Both the position numbers and the translations under genes were made by a program. A model generated the notes under the pieces. It was not told the DNA's origin, made no database searches, and saw only the letters and a program-made list of their open reading frames with translations. Shown one piece after another: positions 22,978 through 34,474 of a DNA stretch of 64,000 nucleotides (the stretch's first letter is position 1; the number at the start of each line of letters is the position of its first letter). Source of the stretch: Cosmopolites sordidus (lineage: Eukaryota; Arthropoda; Insecta; Coleoptera; Curculionidae); contig JARFXV010000815.1 of the NCBI GenBank assembly GCA_031761425.1, positions 1 through 64,000 on the forward strand. Direction: 5' to 3'.

Positions 22978-23888
22978 CAGCCTGTGCCATAAGAAAGTGT
23001 ACGCGTTTTTTTCGCAAGTACAAAAGATATTTATTTCTAACTTTTTTTTACATGAAAGTAAGTCACAATTGACACGGTGCAATCCTTTAATAAGCCGTGT
23101 AATAGCCATCATTCTCGAATATAGTCTTACATCTTCTGGGCATCCTTTCAACCACTTTTTCTGCGTAGTCGACGGACAGAGAGCGCAAAATGTTCCAAAT
23201 ATTTCGAGCCAATTTAAATCATACACTGGTTTTCCAGCTGGTTGGGTCTTCATAATTCCCCATGCATTTTCAATTGAGTTGGCATCTGGAGGTTCTGAAG
23301 GCCAGTCCATTGTTAAGATGCCATTTTCCTCTTTCCAAGACTTGCACAGGCGACTTAGCTAGTGGACCAAACACGCTTCAGGGGAACGCTCGTCCAAAAA
23401 GTCACTTCAGTCATAAAAATCAACTTTGGTCCAATCGAGATCTTTGTTTTCCACAGCCCAGCCTTGCGCTTTTCGATGTGCTTTTAAGAGAGCAGCGGTT
23501 TCAAGGTCGCGGGACGGTATTTCACGTTTGCCTCTTGTAAACGACGGTTGAATTTTGTGCTCACATCTATTCCCATATTAGCCAGTTGAACGCGGGCCTG
23601 GCGCAATAGCAGAGTGGGAGTTTTCTTAAATAGACTGATTAGACCGGTAGTTGTAGTTTTTAATTACTTTAGCAGTCAATGAAAACTATAATTTAGGTCC
23701 TTTTGGGTGTTCGCAAAGGAAAATTGCCTCGAAACGCTTTTTGGAATAGACGCTTCCACTTTGAGGTTTCGAGAGATACTGAAACGAATCAATGTTTGTA
23801 ACGGTATAATCGAAAAAGACACAGAGATATTTCTTGTATTTTTTAAAAAAACATTATCTTAGCGTACATTATCTTTTGACACGGACTG
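22978..23888 (-). mobile_element. Tc1-like element with both TIRs, internally deleted
   Basis: Ends CAGCCTGTGCCATAAGAAAG and, inverted, CAGTCCGTGTCAAAAGATAA continue to match through GTACGC, with TA on both sides (22976-22977, 23889-23890). The minus strand encodes RISEATVSRNLKVEASIPK-like HTH, TPTLLLRQARVQLANMGI, RLQEANVKYRPATLKPLLS, LDWTKVIF-like sequence where the first catalytic Asp would follow, then after frameshifts MDWPSEPPDANSIENAWG, the Tc1 third-Asp/Glu segment (WPSQSPDLNPIENLWG in relatives), and GTFCALCPSTTQKKWLKG. At 911 bp it is several hundred bp shorter than an intact Tc1; the second catalytic block is missing. Confidence 0.88.
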
Positions 23889-23924
23889 TAAGTATAGCAA
23901 TTAAGGCAATTTTAAGACCTTATT

Positions 23925-24600
23925 TAAAAAAAAGCTTCAAAGCGACTGAAGCCGCTCGTGAAATATACGAAGTAGAAGGGGAAGGTGACGTATCAATCCT
24001 CACTGTTTAGCTCTGGTTCAGTAAGTTTTGGGAGGGAGACCTGAAACTTGAAGATAGGGAAACTTCAGGTCGTCCACGGTCTCTCGATACCGACGTTTTA
24101 AAAGCATCTGTAGCTACAGGTCCTAAAATAAGTACTAGGAAACTTTTAGGGAAATTAGAAGAATCACACACTAGCCACGCGTCGGGTTAAAGTGTGTAAA
24201 ACTCTCTTCAAAAACCCAACTGATTTTCCACTCATCAAACCGATTGTTATCTGCGATAAAAAATGTAATTTATTATTTTTTATTTCAACAATTCTAATGA
24301 CAAAGCAGTGAGCATGCCCGGGTAACCAGCTCTTCTGGTACCTAGGCGAGAAAGATTAGTCAAAAAAATTATGTTTGGTAGAATTTTGAAGGAATAATTG
24401 GGTTTAAGTTGGTTCCTGATATTACAGCGATAAATTAAGAACGTTACTCAGCTTAACTCGAGAGAGTACACGCTATTCTTGCCGAGAAATATCAGGCTTT
24501 GGTCAACCGTAAAAAGTTCTCCTGCAGCAAGACAAAGGAAGACCACACACTTCACATCTGATCATCCAGAAAATTAACCAATTGGACTTCTTCCTACTTT
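23925..24600 (+). mobile_element. Mariner relic (HTH to second catalytic block)
   Basis: LWFSKFWEGDLKLEDRETSG, RPRSLDTDVLKASVATGPK and STRKLLGKLEESHTSHAS give the N-terminal half. After heavily mutated sequence, VLLQQDKGRPHTSHLIIQK at about 24520-24570 is the second catalytic region (LHDNARPHTS in relatives, here QDK). It ends there, adjoining a minus-strand Tc1-like piece. Confidence 0.65.
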
Positions 24601-24689
24601 TTCCGATAAATGGCTCACTTTTTGCGAAGAAAAAATCAGGAGTGAAGAAGAATTGACTGAATTGAGTGAAGAAGTGAAGAAGAAAAAGT

Positions 24690-25085
24690 AGCATTTTCAT
24701 TAGAATTAGAATCCTAAACACCAAAGATGATATTGCATACCACACTGTAACCTTTGTATTGTGTAAGGGTTTTTTGTTGGCCAGGATTGTCTTATAATAC
24801 TGAATATTTTGTTTATTCACAAAACCAGAGATATGAAAACGTACTTCATCAAACATTATGAATACTGTTGTAATGTATTCTGACGACAAACAAAAAGTCG
24901 TAGATTACGTATAACGGTTTTGACTCCATGTTTGCAGGCGTACGTACACTTCTTTCTATACCTGGCAGCTTTGACGCTTCAAAGCTTTTTCCTATGTTTT
25001 GAGAACACGACCAGATGATACCGGAGCATTATGATTAATATTGATTTGCGACGAAATAACCGTTTGCCTGTCATAAAACAATCAT
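24690..25085 (-). mobile_element. Tc1-like (DUF4817 type) transposase fragment
   Basis: Minus strand gives FDEVRFHISGFVNKQNIQYY (SDEAHFHLSGYVNKQN in relatives, so the first catalytic Asp is present) and KPLHNTKVTVWYAISSLVF. Upstream sequence to about 25085 reads as degenerate HTH. The neighbouring opposite-strand mariner is also truncated, and the breakpoint lies between 24600 and 24690. Confidence 0.6.
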
Positions 25086-25303
25086 AATTTTTGTAATAAT
25101 TTTTGCATTAAAAGGGAAGGCTTGTTGTGCACCATTCCATTAATTTATAGTTATTAATGTTATAATAGTGCAAATACAGTGAAGGTAGCCGGTTTACCCC
25201 TACCCAAGAGATACCCTGAAGATATTTGAAAATGAAAATAGCCCGTTTCTCTGGCATGTACTCTAATTTATAGCTATCTATAAATATTACAATTTACGAC
25301 ACC

Positions 25304-26250
25304 TACGAGGATAAAGTAAAAAGTCAGATACTTTTCAGTTAGATAACGGTGCAATTGCAAAGGTGATTGTTTTTCTGAAAATTAGTTTCCTTTCTAGAAA
25401 CACTCCATGCATTTTAAAACGATATGATATTTAGTTTTGTTTGGACACTCTTCGAGAGTAGATAAATATAAAATTTTTTAAACATGAGTGACGCTCCGGG
25501 CGGTTCTCAAGGTTCCCCTGTACTTTCCTCAAGGTTCTCGTTGAGGTAACTACTGAGAATATACTAAATAAAATTCATAATATCGTCTTGGTCGATCGCA
25601 AAGTAAAGGTTATAGAGACTGCTAAGGTTATAAATATTTAGACGACGAAATTTGGATTCAGTATACACCAGAAACTTTTACCTAGCGAATGGCCGAGAAG
25701 AAAGCGAAGACGTTTCTGTCAGAGATCATTGTCACAGATTTCGAGGAATCGCAAGGCATTATCTTCATAGACTATTCGGAAAAGTGAAAGATGAACACAG
25801 GAAAATATTATGTTGTGTTACTGGTCAACTTTCACGAAGAGTTGATAAAAAAGCCCTCACTTGGCAAAGAAAAAGGTGTTGTTTCACTACGATAATGTAC
25901 ACGCAGATTCATCAGACATTATAACAACAAAATTGGTCAATTTTCACTATGGCAAATAACACCTTATTGATAGTACACTCTCTAAAGTTCCGTCCTCCTC
26001 CCCTAACTTCTTTTTCTTTCCAAACGAAAAAATGGCTGACTGGAAAGAAATTCACACCAAATGAAGAGATAATATACGAAACAAAGGACTACTTTGCAGA
26101 CTTCGGCTTTTTGGAAGGCATAAAAAAGTCGGAAAGTCATTGAACAAAGTTGAACAGAGTTAGAACAAACAAAGGGTTAAAAGGAGACTATGTTGAAAAA
26201 TAACACGATTTTCGACCAAAAAACAATATTCCGTATAAAAAAGTTTCATT
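25304..26250 (+). mobile_element. Mariner (irritans-like), degenerate
   Basis: A likely 5' end is CGAGGATAAAGTAAAAAGTC at 25304. Pieces in order: VEVTTENILNKIHNIVLVD, RKVKVIETAKVINI, RKRRRFCQRS-like remnant, SPHLAKKKVLFHYDNVHADS with the second catalytic Asp, then MADWKEIHTK and RNKGLLCRL in the C-terminal region. The third Asp region (PYSPDLAPSDY in relatives) is lost. Deletions leave well under 1 kb. Confidence 0.65.
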
Positions 26251-27126
26251 CTACCCTCAATATCATCATTATACTAGAATAATATATGTATGCAAATGGT
26301 ATAATGCACATTATTTTCCTGTGAATATAACATTTATAGAAAATTAGTACGGCACCATCTCCTGTATCCTTCCCCCAATATTCTATCCCAAAATGTGTTC
26401 AAAACCTAAGAATAAGCAGATCTATGATCCACCATATTAAACACACATCTTCTATTACTGCGATAACTCCAACATTTTAAATGAAAATATCATAAGAATA
26501 TAACAATACTCGTCATACTCATCTATCTCATCGAAAAAATAGCCGCAACAGTTTTATGAATATTTCGCAAAATTAATATTAAAAAATCGACGCACGAGGG
26601 GAGTACTTTGATCACTTATATTTATGCATCTAATATGCACCCTGTCCAAAGGAAAAAATCCATACCGTCATCATAGGAAATTTGACTTACCTGAAACAAA
26701 AGAAAATAATTAGTACATAATATCAAATAACTAATAACTAATAAAATATATTCTTATTAAATTTTGATATAATTTTTATTGGCATGTAATCTATATTGAT
26801 TCTTGTTACCCAATATTTACACAGTGTGTCAAATGAAAAGCCAAAGCTAAAAGATTCAAACCTTACAGACTGCAAAAATATGAAATTTTTAATAAAAGAA
26901 TATTTTAATATAACATGCAAAAATGAGCATTTTTATCGTTATATCTCAATATATGTTAAAATATACCTTGTAACTATGTAAATATATGACTAGTAACATT
27001 TTTGTCTGAAACTAGATTTCCAATAAACGCTAAATATTCCGGATAACATAACTAATCACAATACAATCTGCGTCAATGCCGATATCACACTATGGTATAT
27101 TATATGGTCCATTACCCCCACCTCTG

Positions 27127-27134
27127 TATATAAA
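27127..27134 (+). promoter_or_regulatory. Candidate TATA box, duplicate copy A
   Basis: TATATAAA lies about 30 bp upstream of CATTAGTATTTCA, an initiator-like sequence, and 69 bp upstream of an ATG in AAAATG context. Copy B keeps the same arrangement at nearly the same spacing. Confidence 0.4.
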
Positions 27135-27195
27135 GCAGCACTTATATGTACTGAGCCATTAGTATTTCATATTCAACTCTGAGAATTATCCTAAA

Positions 27196-27217
27196 ATGTA
27201 TCTAACTCTTGCCTTTC
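27196..27217 (+). CDS. Candidate short first coding exon, copy A
   Basis: ATGTATCTAACTCTTGCC encodes MYLTLAF, a hydrophobic start like the front of a signal peptide. It is followed at 27218 by GTATGTG, a strong splice-donor sequence. Very short first exons carrying only the start of a signal peptide are common in insect cuticle and other secreted-protein genes. I could not identify the downstream exon or the product. Read without splicing, the frame stops after about 26 codons. The gene call is inference from position and from the parallel in copy B. Confidence 0.3.
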
Positions 27218-27754
27218 GTATGTGCTTATGCTTCTGGGATTCTTCAACTACTCGAGAAAGTTGGGTGCTTGATTCTTAGGTGTATTCATATAATATCCCT
27301 TCTATCAGCTGCCAGGCCTTTAAGTATATCAAGTATTAGGAGATCCAGTTCTTTGGAAAATGTTGAAAGAAGAACAAAGGAGGATATTTGATTAAACCAA
27401 TGATGTTGATCGATGTAATTCGATTGCATCTGGGCACTGTTTGCAGTACGAACTGCCAAAAAGTGCAACTTTGAAAATAAGGATGCCTTCCAGAGAACTG
27501 GCCCAAGAAGAGATTAGTGATGTCGACAAAAAAGATTAAAACTAAACGTTTCAAACCCTATAAATTATAAATATATGACTTGATAAACAAAAAAAACATG
27601 TAAAAAAAAATGTAAACAGTGATGATTTTTGCATAAAATAAAAATGTGCTTGGTAACTAATCTCTCAAATTAGATCTTTTGTTAAAAACTAAACATTTTC
27701 TGAATCAAATGTCAATTTCACAATTGACTGATTATTAGATGGTTCACCATCCTG

Positions 27755-27760
27755 TATAAA
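27755..27760 (+). promoter_or_regulatory. Candidate TATA box, duplicate copy B
   Basis: TATAAA sits 67 bp upstream of the copy B ATG and about 25 bp upstream of CATTATAGTTTCA, paralleling copy A. Confidence 0.4.
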
Positions 27761-27821
27761 GCACTCCTTAAAGCTATTGAATCATTATAGTTTCATTTAC
27801 AACTCTGCAAACTATTCTAAA

Positions 27822-27842
27822 ATGTGTCACCTCCTGTCTCTC
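27822..27842 (+). CDS. Candidate short first coding exon, copy B
   Basis: ATGTGTCACCTCCTGTCTCT encodes MCHLLSL and runs into GTATGTG at 27843, as in copy A. Downstream, the frame around 27940-28035 (ISLTAAGTSSYIRAIGLGN) partly aligns with copy A in another frame, but neither is convincingly coding. Product unknown. Confidence 0.3.
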
Positions 27843-28220
27843 GTATGTGTTTATGATTCCACAATTCCTCAAGTTCCAATGCTTTGGAACCTGATTGTTT
27901 GGTGACTAATTCTTAGATGTATGGATCCAGAATATCTTTAACAGCTGCGGGGACTTCTAGTTATATCAGGGCAATTGGCTTGGGAAATCCACGTCTTAGA
28001 AAAATGTTAAAAGAAGTCGATAAAGAAAAAAACAAATGAGGATATTTGATGTGTAATTATATCACATAGAATATCACATAAAATATAGAATGATTCAAAT
28101 CATATAGATTGTAAAAATATGAATTGATAAATATAACGTATGTAAACGGTTTCGGGAATATTTCGCCTATAATGACAAAATAACAATCCTTTTAAAACCT
28201 GAATAAAACTTTAAAAACAA

Positions 28221-29103
28221 ATTTTCGTAATTTAACTTTCATAAAATTAAATTAACGATAATTTGAAAGAAAAAAGTTTCTTACAACAACGGTCAAAAAC
28301 CTAAGTGTTTCTGCGAAAAAACTTTGATTTTTGAAAAAAACTTTCTGAAAAAAACATTGCAAAGTCGTTAAGTCGCCCATCAAAAAGCTATGATAAGAAT
28401 TACCATTTTGAGCAAATAAGTGTTAAAATAATACATTGATATTATTTAACGAATTAACTATAAATAAACTAAACAACAATTGTTAAACAATTATTTGAAA
28501 ATGAAAAATCAGTTATATATCAGCCAAAAATGGAAGTGGATATGTAGTATTGAATAATTGATATGACTCCACGCGTTGGTTGATAAAAACTATTTCAGGG
28601 TAGGTATTCAAATTACATTTAAAACCAAAAATGTATTCGGTATGATAATAACGATGTGTTTCTAATTTACGGAGATTCAACAACCAGATTATAGATGTAC
28701 CAGGGCTTTTTCAACGTATGCGGGAAAAATGGTTATAACCGTGCCACGTTTGCATAGACTCAAATGATCGACATTTCGAACATTTAATATAATAAAACAA
28801 TTAATTATGTGTTTCTTAATGTGACGTGAATAGTTTAAAACGTGTTATAGGGTGAAAAATTAGTATTTGTAATTTCAACTTTGATATTAAACGAGACTAA
28901 TGCGTAAGTTTTTCTTTTTTGTAAAAACAAATCAAATTTATGCCGAAACCTATGGAATTACATTTTATTTGCAAATAATACCTTAAGAGAGCAATAATTT
29001 TAAAAAAACTGCATTTTTCTTAACAATTGACGATGTTCAAAATAATGGACAGAATCGTTGGTTAAATTTACGAAAGTTATTGCCCTTACACCCTGTGTGT
29101 GTG

Positions 29104-29105
<2 letters not shown>
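28221..29105. other. No recognisable feature
   Basis: AT-rich, with several poly-A/T runs. Nothing codes. Confidence 0.4.

Positions 29106-29108
<3 letters not shown>

Positions 29109-29174
<66 letters not shown>
29109..29174. repeat. (TA)n microsatellite abutting a transposon terminus
   Basis: About 66 bp of TA that ends exactly where CAGAGTGTTAATGAAATAC, the probable 5' terminus of the following element, begins. Confidence 0.95.
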
Positions 29175-29179
<5 letters not shown>

Positions 29180-30235
29180 GTGTTAATGAAATACTCTGCC
29201 AGACTTTTTTGGCAAATTCTCGTCACAAAATAACACAAAAATGTCATAGGAACATGGGTCCGGAAATCCGTGTTCGAGATACAGGGGGATTTTTTTTTTC
29301 AAATTTCTATCTTCCGCCTAAAGAAAGGTATTGTAACCAAATCTATTACACATCATCAGCCTTCCGGTTGCCATAATCTAAGAAAATATCAAGTCCTACA
29401 AGCAGCCAATGGCGGAGTTATAAGATTTTGTTACTAATTAATTTAAAAAATAATTAGTACGGTCCTGTTCAAAACTAAACTTAAATACATTTTTCAACAC
29501 AGAATATTATTCTCTACAAAAAGTGTATCTTAATATTTTTTCGTATCTGCCCCGGTTTCATGGAAAAATTGATATAATAAAATAACTAATACAGTAGAAT
29601 AGACTTCCCTATAAAGATAATTTACTTAAACGTCAGATTGACAAAACTTCAGTGACACTTAGTTTTCGACGTGTTTGTCGTTAGCAACGGAAATAGTTTG
29701 GCGTTATTGTTACTTTACAATACATTAGGAGGCAAGGCAGAAATATGCATAAGTATACTAATGCAGAATTAACCGATATTCATCTCTATTACGGAATGGT
29801 CAATAGTAATGCCAGAAGAGCAAGACTTTTGTATCAGACAGCATTTCCACTACGCGTATATCCTAGTAGAAGTATGATTCCTAATGTTCATCGGCGTTTA
29901 AGGAAACAAGGTAATTTCAAGCTGCAAGCACAAGATAAAGGCCAAAGTAGAGATATTAAAATGTCAGATACGGAAGAACAGGTCTTAAACGCAATTACCG
30001 AAAATCAAAATACAAATATAAGGATCACTGGAGTGACTATGGACATTTCTCATGTCCCTGTGTGGAATGTTTTAAAGGAGCACTACTTGTACCTTTACCA
30101 TATTCAGAGGGTGCATGCATGCATGCATTGCTTCCAAGGGACTTTTTGCCCCACTTGGCGAAATCTATCGTGGCATATTACTATTTGGCACAATTTAATA
30201 AATTCTGACAAACATAGTAAGTCAGAGGGTAGTAC
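29175..30235 (+). mobile_element. Tc1-like element (DUF4817 type), 5' half
   Basis: The terminus CAGAGTGTTAATGAAATAC is followed by a roughly 570-bp leader. An ORF from 29745 starts MHKYTNAELTDIHLYYGMVN, then SNARRARLLYQTAFPLRVYP, SRSMIPNVHRRLRKQGNF, EEQVLNAITENQNTNIR (HTH region) and VPVWNVLKEHYLYLYHIQRV, ending in a frameshift near 30115 beside a GCATGCATGCATGC run. The catalytic domain is replaced by an RT fragment from about 30236. The N-terminus is the best preserved transposase segment in the window. Confidence 0.82.
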
Positions 30236-31097
30236 CATACATCGAAAAAGGAATGGGCGAATATCAAGGTTTTGAAAAGGACGCTCAGTAATAGATCAAT
30301 TGTTCATATTCCCTCAAACAATGGAGAAACCCCAATTTGATACTCCAAGCGTTACTTTATTCCAGAAGTTCACAAATTTCATGTAGATGGAGGACAGCAA
30401 TAAAATGGATTGGCATCAGTTCTAGTTAAGATAGCATTAAACAAAGTCATCAGCGAAACAGACATATAAGTAAATGGAACAATGATAAAGAAAAACAGAT
30501 CGTAAAATATGTAGATGACCAAAACGTATTAACACGATCGAAAAACATATTAGAGGGACATATGATGAAATAAAGTGGAATAAAGGTGAAACGTAAAAGA
30601 GCCCTGAAAGAAGTGTGAGCCGTGAGCCGTGTGAGAAGAAAGCTGAAAGAAATATATATAGACAAGTCAAAGGTGATAATCGGTGATGATAATATTAAAG
30701 TTGTGAAGGAATTGACGGATCTGGAAAGCAAACTGGACGAAAACAACATTACAGACGATATCAAAAATCGAATTATGAAGAGTTATAAAGTTACTTTTTT
30801 TCTGCGTTCTGTCCTAAGATTTAAAATTATTGAAAGGAACACGAAAGTCAGCATCTATGAAAGACTCGATCGGAATATTCGGACTTATGACTTATGTTCA
30901 GATCCATAAGTGACTAATGGCTGTAAGACGTGGACCTTCACAAAGAAAACAGAAGAGATGTTTGCAATATTTGAAAGAGGAGTACTCAGTAGAATTTTTG
31001 GGGACGTTAGTGACAATGGAATTTGAAGTACCAGGTAAAACTTCGAACTCACGCAATTTTACAAAGATCTTGAGTGTGAAAGATCTGGATACCATCA
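30236..31097 (+). pseudogene. Non-LTR RT relic, 5' portion, split by a hAT element
   Basis: FEKGRSVIDQLFIFPQTMEK (GGFRKGRS.IDQ in relatives), KIALNKVISETDISVNG, a degenerate YADD region at about 30505-30530, then VIIGDDNIKVVKELTDLESK, IKNRIMKSYKVTFFLRSVLR, IIERNTKVSIYERL and CKTWTFTKKTEEMFAIFERG, VLSRIFGDVSDNG. The homologous continuation resumes at 33524 after the hAT. Frameshifts are present throughout. Confidence 0.82.
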
Positions 31098-33523
31098 GCA
31101 GACCATCGTTTCTCAACTTTTTTAGTGTCGCGGCCCACTAAATAGCCAAAAAGGTAAGTAAAAACCGTTGTAACCCCCTCACTACAATATGTTAATTTGA
31201 CGAAATTAATGAAAACGTGATTAATGAAAAATCGATTTATTTTTTAAATGACTTATAATGTCATATAATGTCTATGAGCATGTTCACACGCTTGAGAATC
31301 GTGAAAAAAAATCATCTATTTATCTTTGTATTAAATGACGAATCGTCAATGACGGATGTATTTGTGAGTGGGCCGTTACACATATACCGAAATACCGCAC
31401 ACAGCCACAAATACCGAACTACAAGACTTGTGTAACCCCTTGCGTACACTTGCACTTGCATCATTCGTCTCGCGCGCTTAGGCAGGTTCGTGCAAGCTAT
31501 GCGCTTTGGTAATTTAACACCCAGTGTTAAATACCACGATTTCTTCTCTCACTCAGTGTTAAATAAATTAATAACAGTGTGGTAATAAAATAAATTAATA
31601 ATATTAAATAAAATGGACAAATTTGTGACGAAACAAAATGCACCATCTACATCAGGTGAAACACTAAAGAAAAAGACCAGATTGTATAATGAAACTTATT
31701 TAAAATATGGATTTATTGCATTGGATGACAAGCCGCAATGTGTTGTTTGTTATCAAGTTCAAAATTTCAGCCCGGTATCTGGAAACAAAACACCCGACTT
31801 TATAATATAAACCATTAGAATTTTTTGAGCGTAAATCACTCGTCTTGAAAAATCAACAAATCATGCCATATTGAAACCACAGCACTTCAAGCATCCTATT
31901 TAGTAGCATTAAGAGTCGCCAGGGAGTCTAAACCCCACACGATTCATTTTACCCGTTTCCACTGATATGGTTAACATGATGATAAATCCGGAAGAAGCAA
32001 AAAAACATAAACTATACCATTTTCAAATGACATAATATCGAGACGTATTAATGAAATGACCAATGATGTTCACGATCATATAATTGAAAAGGTTTTGGCT
32101 ATTCGGTTCGACGAATCAACAGATGCGTCGAACTTGACGCAATTTTTGTGTTTTGTCCGATACCAAAGCGAGGGGTCAATTAAAGAAAATATGTTATTTT
32201 GCAAATCAATCCATGATCGTGCAAATGGCAAAGGGATCGTTAAAATGTGCATTGAGGCAACACAAGACGGAAACTTGAACTTTAATAAATGCATTGCGAT
32301 TGCGAAAGCGATTACGTAGAAAAACAGTGGTGTGATAGTAAAATTAAAAGAGATTATGCAACATATGGCATGAATGCACTGCTTTCTTCACAGAAATGCG
32401 CTTGCTACAAAAAAAGATGACAGATAATTTACAAAATGTTCTGTCAGAAGCCGTAAAAATTGTTAATTTTATTAAAAGCCGCCAATTGCAGACTAGATTA
32501 CTTTCCACATTGTGCGAAGAAATGGATGCCAAATACGACTCACTGCTTTCCATACTGAAGTGAGGCGGTTGTCTCGAGGAAAAGTTCTAACGAGGCTTTT
32601 TGAATTGCGAGATGAATTGAAAATCTTTTTTACATATAAAATAGCTTATTTTCAGTGTTTACAAGATGAACTTTATTACAGTTCACTTACTTGAGTGATA
32701 TATTTTCATATTTGAATGACTTGACTACGAGTTTACAAGGCCGTAACATAAAGATTTTACTAATGACAGACAAAGTCAATGCCTTTATCAAGAACCTTGG
32801 TATTTGGATTATACTTGAAAAACGCAATTTTGATGGCACTTTTGAAACGCATTTTAACTTCGGATTATATTATCAAAGATATGGATTTAGAAAATTCTAT
32901 TATGGATCGCGTGTTGGAGACCATGAAAACCCATTTACCGTTAGCCACCGATAATTGGTCGAAAAGACGGGGTTTCAACCAGTTGGATGAAAATATTGCA
33001 GCTGCTGAATACCTATTGAGATTCACAATTAACTTATTGAAATATCGGCCGACAAAACTCAACAACTAGAATTTTAAACTCAATACTTAGATAAGTTTTG
33101 GCTTGCACGATGATGTGAATAAGGAAGCCTTAAGCCTAGTAACGCAAACCTTGAAAACATTGATCCCCTTCGCTATTTCTTACCTGTAATGTAGAAAACC
33201 TCGTCTATGGTGGTTTTAAAAACTAAATATAGAAATCGTCTATTATCACTGAAAAATAATTTATTTATGTGTTTGCAGTGATGATCCACGTATAGAAAAA
33301 CTTCTAAGTGAAAAACAAAATCAACCGTCGCATTAAATTATTATTTCAAACAACTTTAGCTATTACTTTATTTAAGTTTATTTTATTGTGTTGTTATTAC
33401 GTGGTATTATTTCACTAATACTTGTTTTTAAATTAAAAAGACTTCAATAAATACATTACGACCCATTCATATTCCTGACCGCACCTGCAGGTGCTGCGAC
33501 CCCAGGTTGAGAAACGATGCTGT
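31098..33523 (+). mobile_element. hAT transposon with degenerate transposase
   Basis: The 5' end (CAGACCATCGTTTCTCAAC, TAGTGTCGCGGCCCACTAAA) pairs with the 3' end, which inverted reads CAGCATCGTTTCTCAACC and GGGGTCGCAGC. Coding relics: 31613 MDKFVTKQNAPSTSG.. leading to a BED-type zinc finger (YGFIALDDKPQCVVCYQVQ), AIRFDESTDASNLTQFLCFV at 32.1 kb with the catalytic Asp, SFHTEVRRLSRGKVLTRLFE at 32.55 kb, and the hAT dimerisation end LKTLIPFAISYL and DDPRIEKLLSEKQNQPSH with its stop at about 33340. This layout matches SCAND3/ZBED5-like hAT transposases. Many frameshifts. I could not define a clean 8-bp TSD. Confidence 0.85.
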
Positions 33524-33760
33524 AAGTTATGTGAAGATTCTGCGACAGATGGGCAGGACACGTGACGAAACTGCGAAAAAACCCAATACCAAGAAAAAAC
33601 ATGATAGGGTGAATAGAGGGTAACATAAAAAGAGATAGACCAAAGAGACGATGACAGGACAATGTAAGAAGAGAAGATTCGGTTGGAAGCGAAGATTCTA
33701 TGAAGTCAAAGCTCACTAACGGGCTGTAGCTTTACAGGAAGAAGAATATAACCAAAATTT
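33524..33760 (+). pseudogene. Non-LTR RT relic, 3' portion after the hAT
   Basis: YVKILR then WAGHV-like sequence, TKLRKNPIPRKNMIG, EGNIKRDRPKRRWQDNVRRE and KSKLTNGL. It continues the C-terminus interrupted at 31097 and ends like the related LINE at 39.5 kb (KLTNELQHLRKKKK). Confidence 0.8.
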
Positions 33761-33824
33761 CGCGGCTTATTTCACGCATTTTAACGTTTTTGTTAAAAAC
33801 TGTCGACTGTAAATTTTCCAGTGA

Positions 33825-33940
33825 AATCACTTTAATACTGAAGAAGCAATGTATAATTGTCGGAGCAAAAAGTTGAAATCGGATTAAACCATCGAGGAAT
33901 GAAGTAAAATCCTTTATTTATAAAGGAAAAAATGCAGATA
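33825..33940 (+). repeat. Dispersed repeat, family R4 copy 2
   Basis: AATTGTCGGAGCAAAAAGTT, ATCGGATTAAACC and GAATGAAGTAAAATCC match the reverse complement of 22800-22920. Confidence 0.55.
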
Positions 33941-34470
33941 CTTTTGTTACGTCCCAGTATTTTACTGGAATTATCAATTAATTAAATTTCAATAGAAGGA
34001 AAATTGTCGCCTTCAAAAATTAATGTTGTACCGTCGATAACGACAAAAGACTCGAAAATCCTCCTTGAAAAGGAAAATCCCCCTAAAAAACCTGAGGAAA
34101 TTGTTACAGAATAAAAGTAACAAGTCATTGAAGCGGTCTATGTCGAGTAAGCTGAATGAACCGTTACAGAATGGAAACATTAAAGATATTAACTTGAAAC
34201 GACACCTCGAATATTAAAAAAAAACGTATTCAATAGTGTTTAATTAACTAAGTGAAATGAACTGAAAAGCAAACAAGCAATGCGACATTTCTTTCACCTA
34301 TTTTGTAATATATTTCGTAAAAACGTTTTTACGAATTACTTCATTACATTAACAACTCAATTTCCTCTGCTGTCGTTATTCAATCGTTTGGGAATATGAA
34401 TTAATTTAATGTCTCGTAACGATTAAACAGCGTTTAGACTAAGGAACTGATTTTCTTCAGTTTAATTGCC
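33941..34470. other. No recognisable feature
   Basis: AT-rich sequence with no coding or repeat assignment. Confidence 0.35.
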
Positions 34471-34474
34471 ACTT

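Larger units (their letters stand above)
26840..28220. repeat. Diverged tandem duplication, ~0.6-0.65 kb period
   Basis: Blocks at 27115-27395 and 27750-28060 align over most of their length: TATAAAGCA, TTTCATATTCAACTCT/TTTCATTTACAACTCT, ATTATCCTAAAATG/ACTATTCTAAAATG, TCGTATGTGCTTATG/TCGTATGTGTTTATG, GAGGATATTTGA. The 3' portion (ATTCAAACC..AAAAATATGAA and following) occurs three times, near 26850, 27550 and 28093, so a third, 5'-truncated copy lies at the left. The array looks like duplicated genes or gene fragments rather than a satellite, because the sharing is strongest in a promoter/exon-like block. Confidence 0.65.

Noticed and set aside
30115..30130. GCATGCATGCATGC as a regulatory element
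   Set aside because: Short simple repeat at a frameshift in a transposase; no supporting context.
31098..33523. An 8-bp target duplication around the first hAT element
   Set aside because: No matching 8-mers could be placed next to the two termini; divergence or a small deletion is likely.
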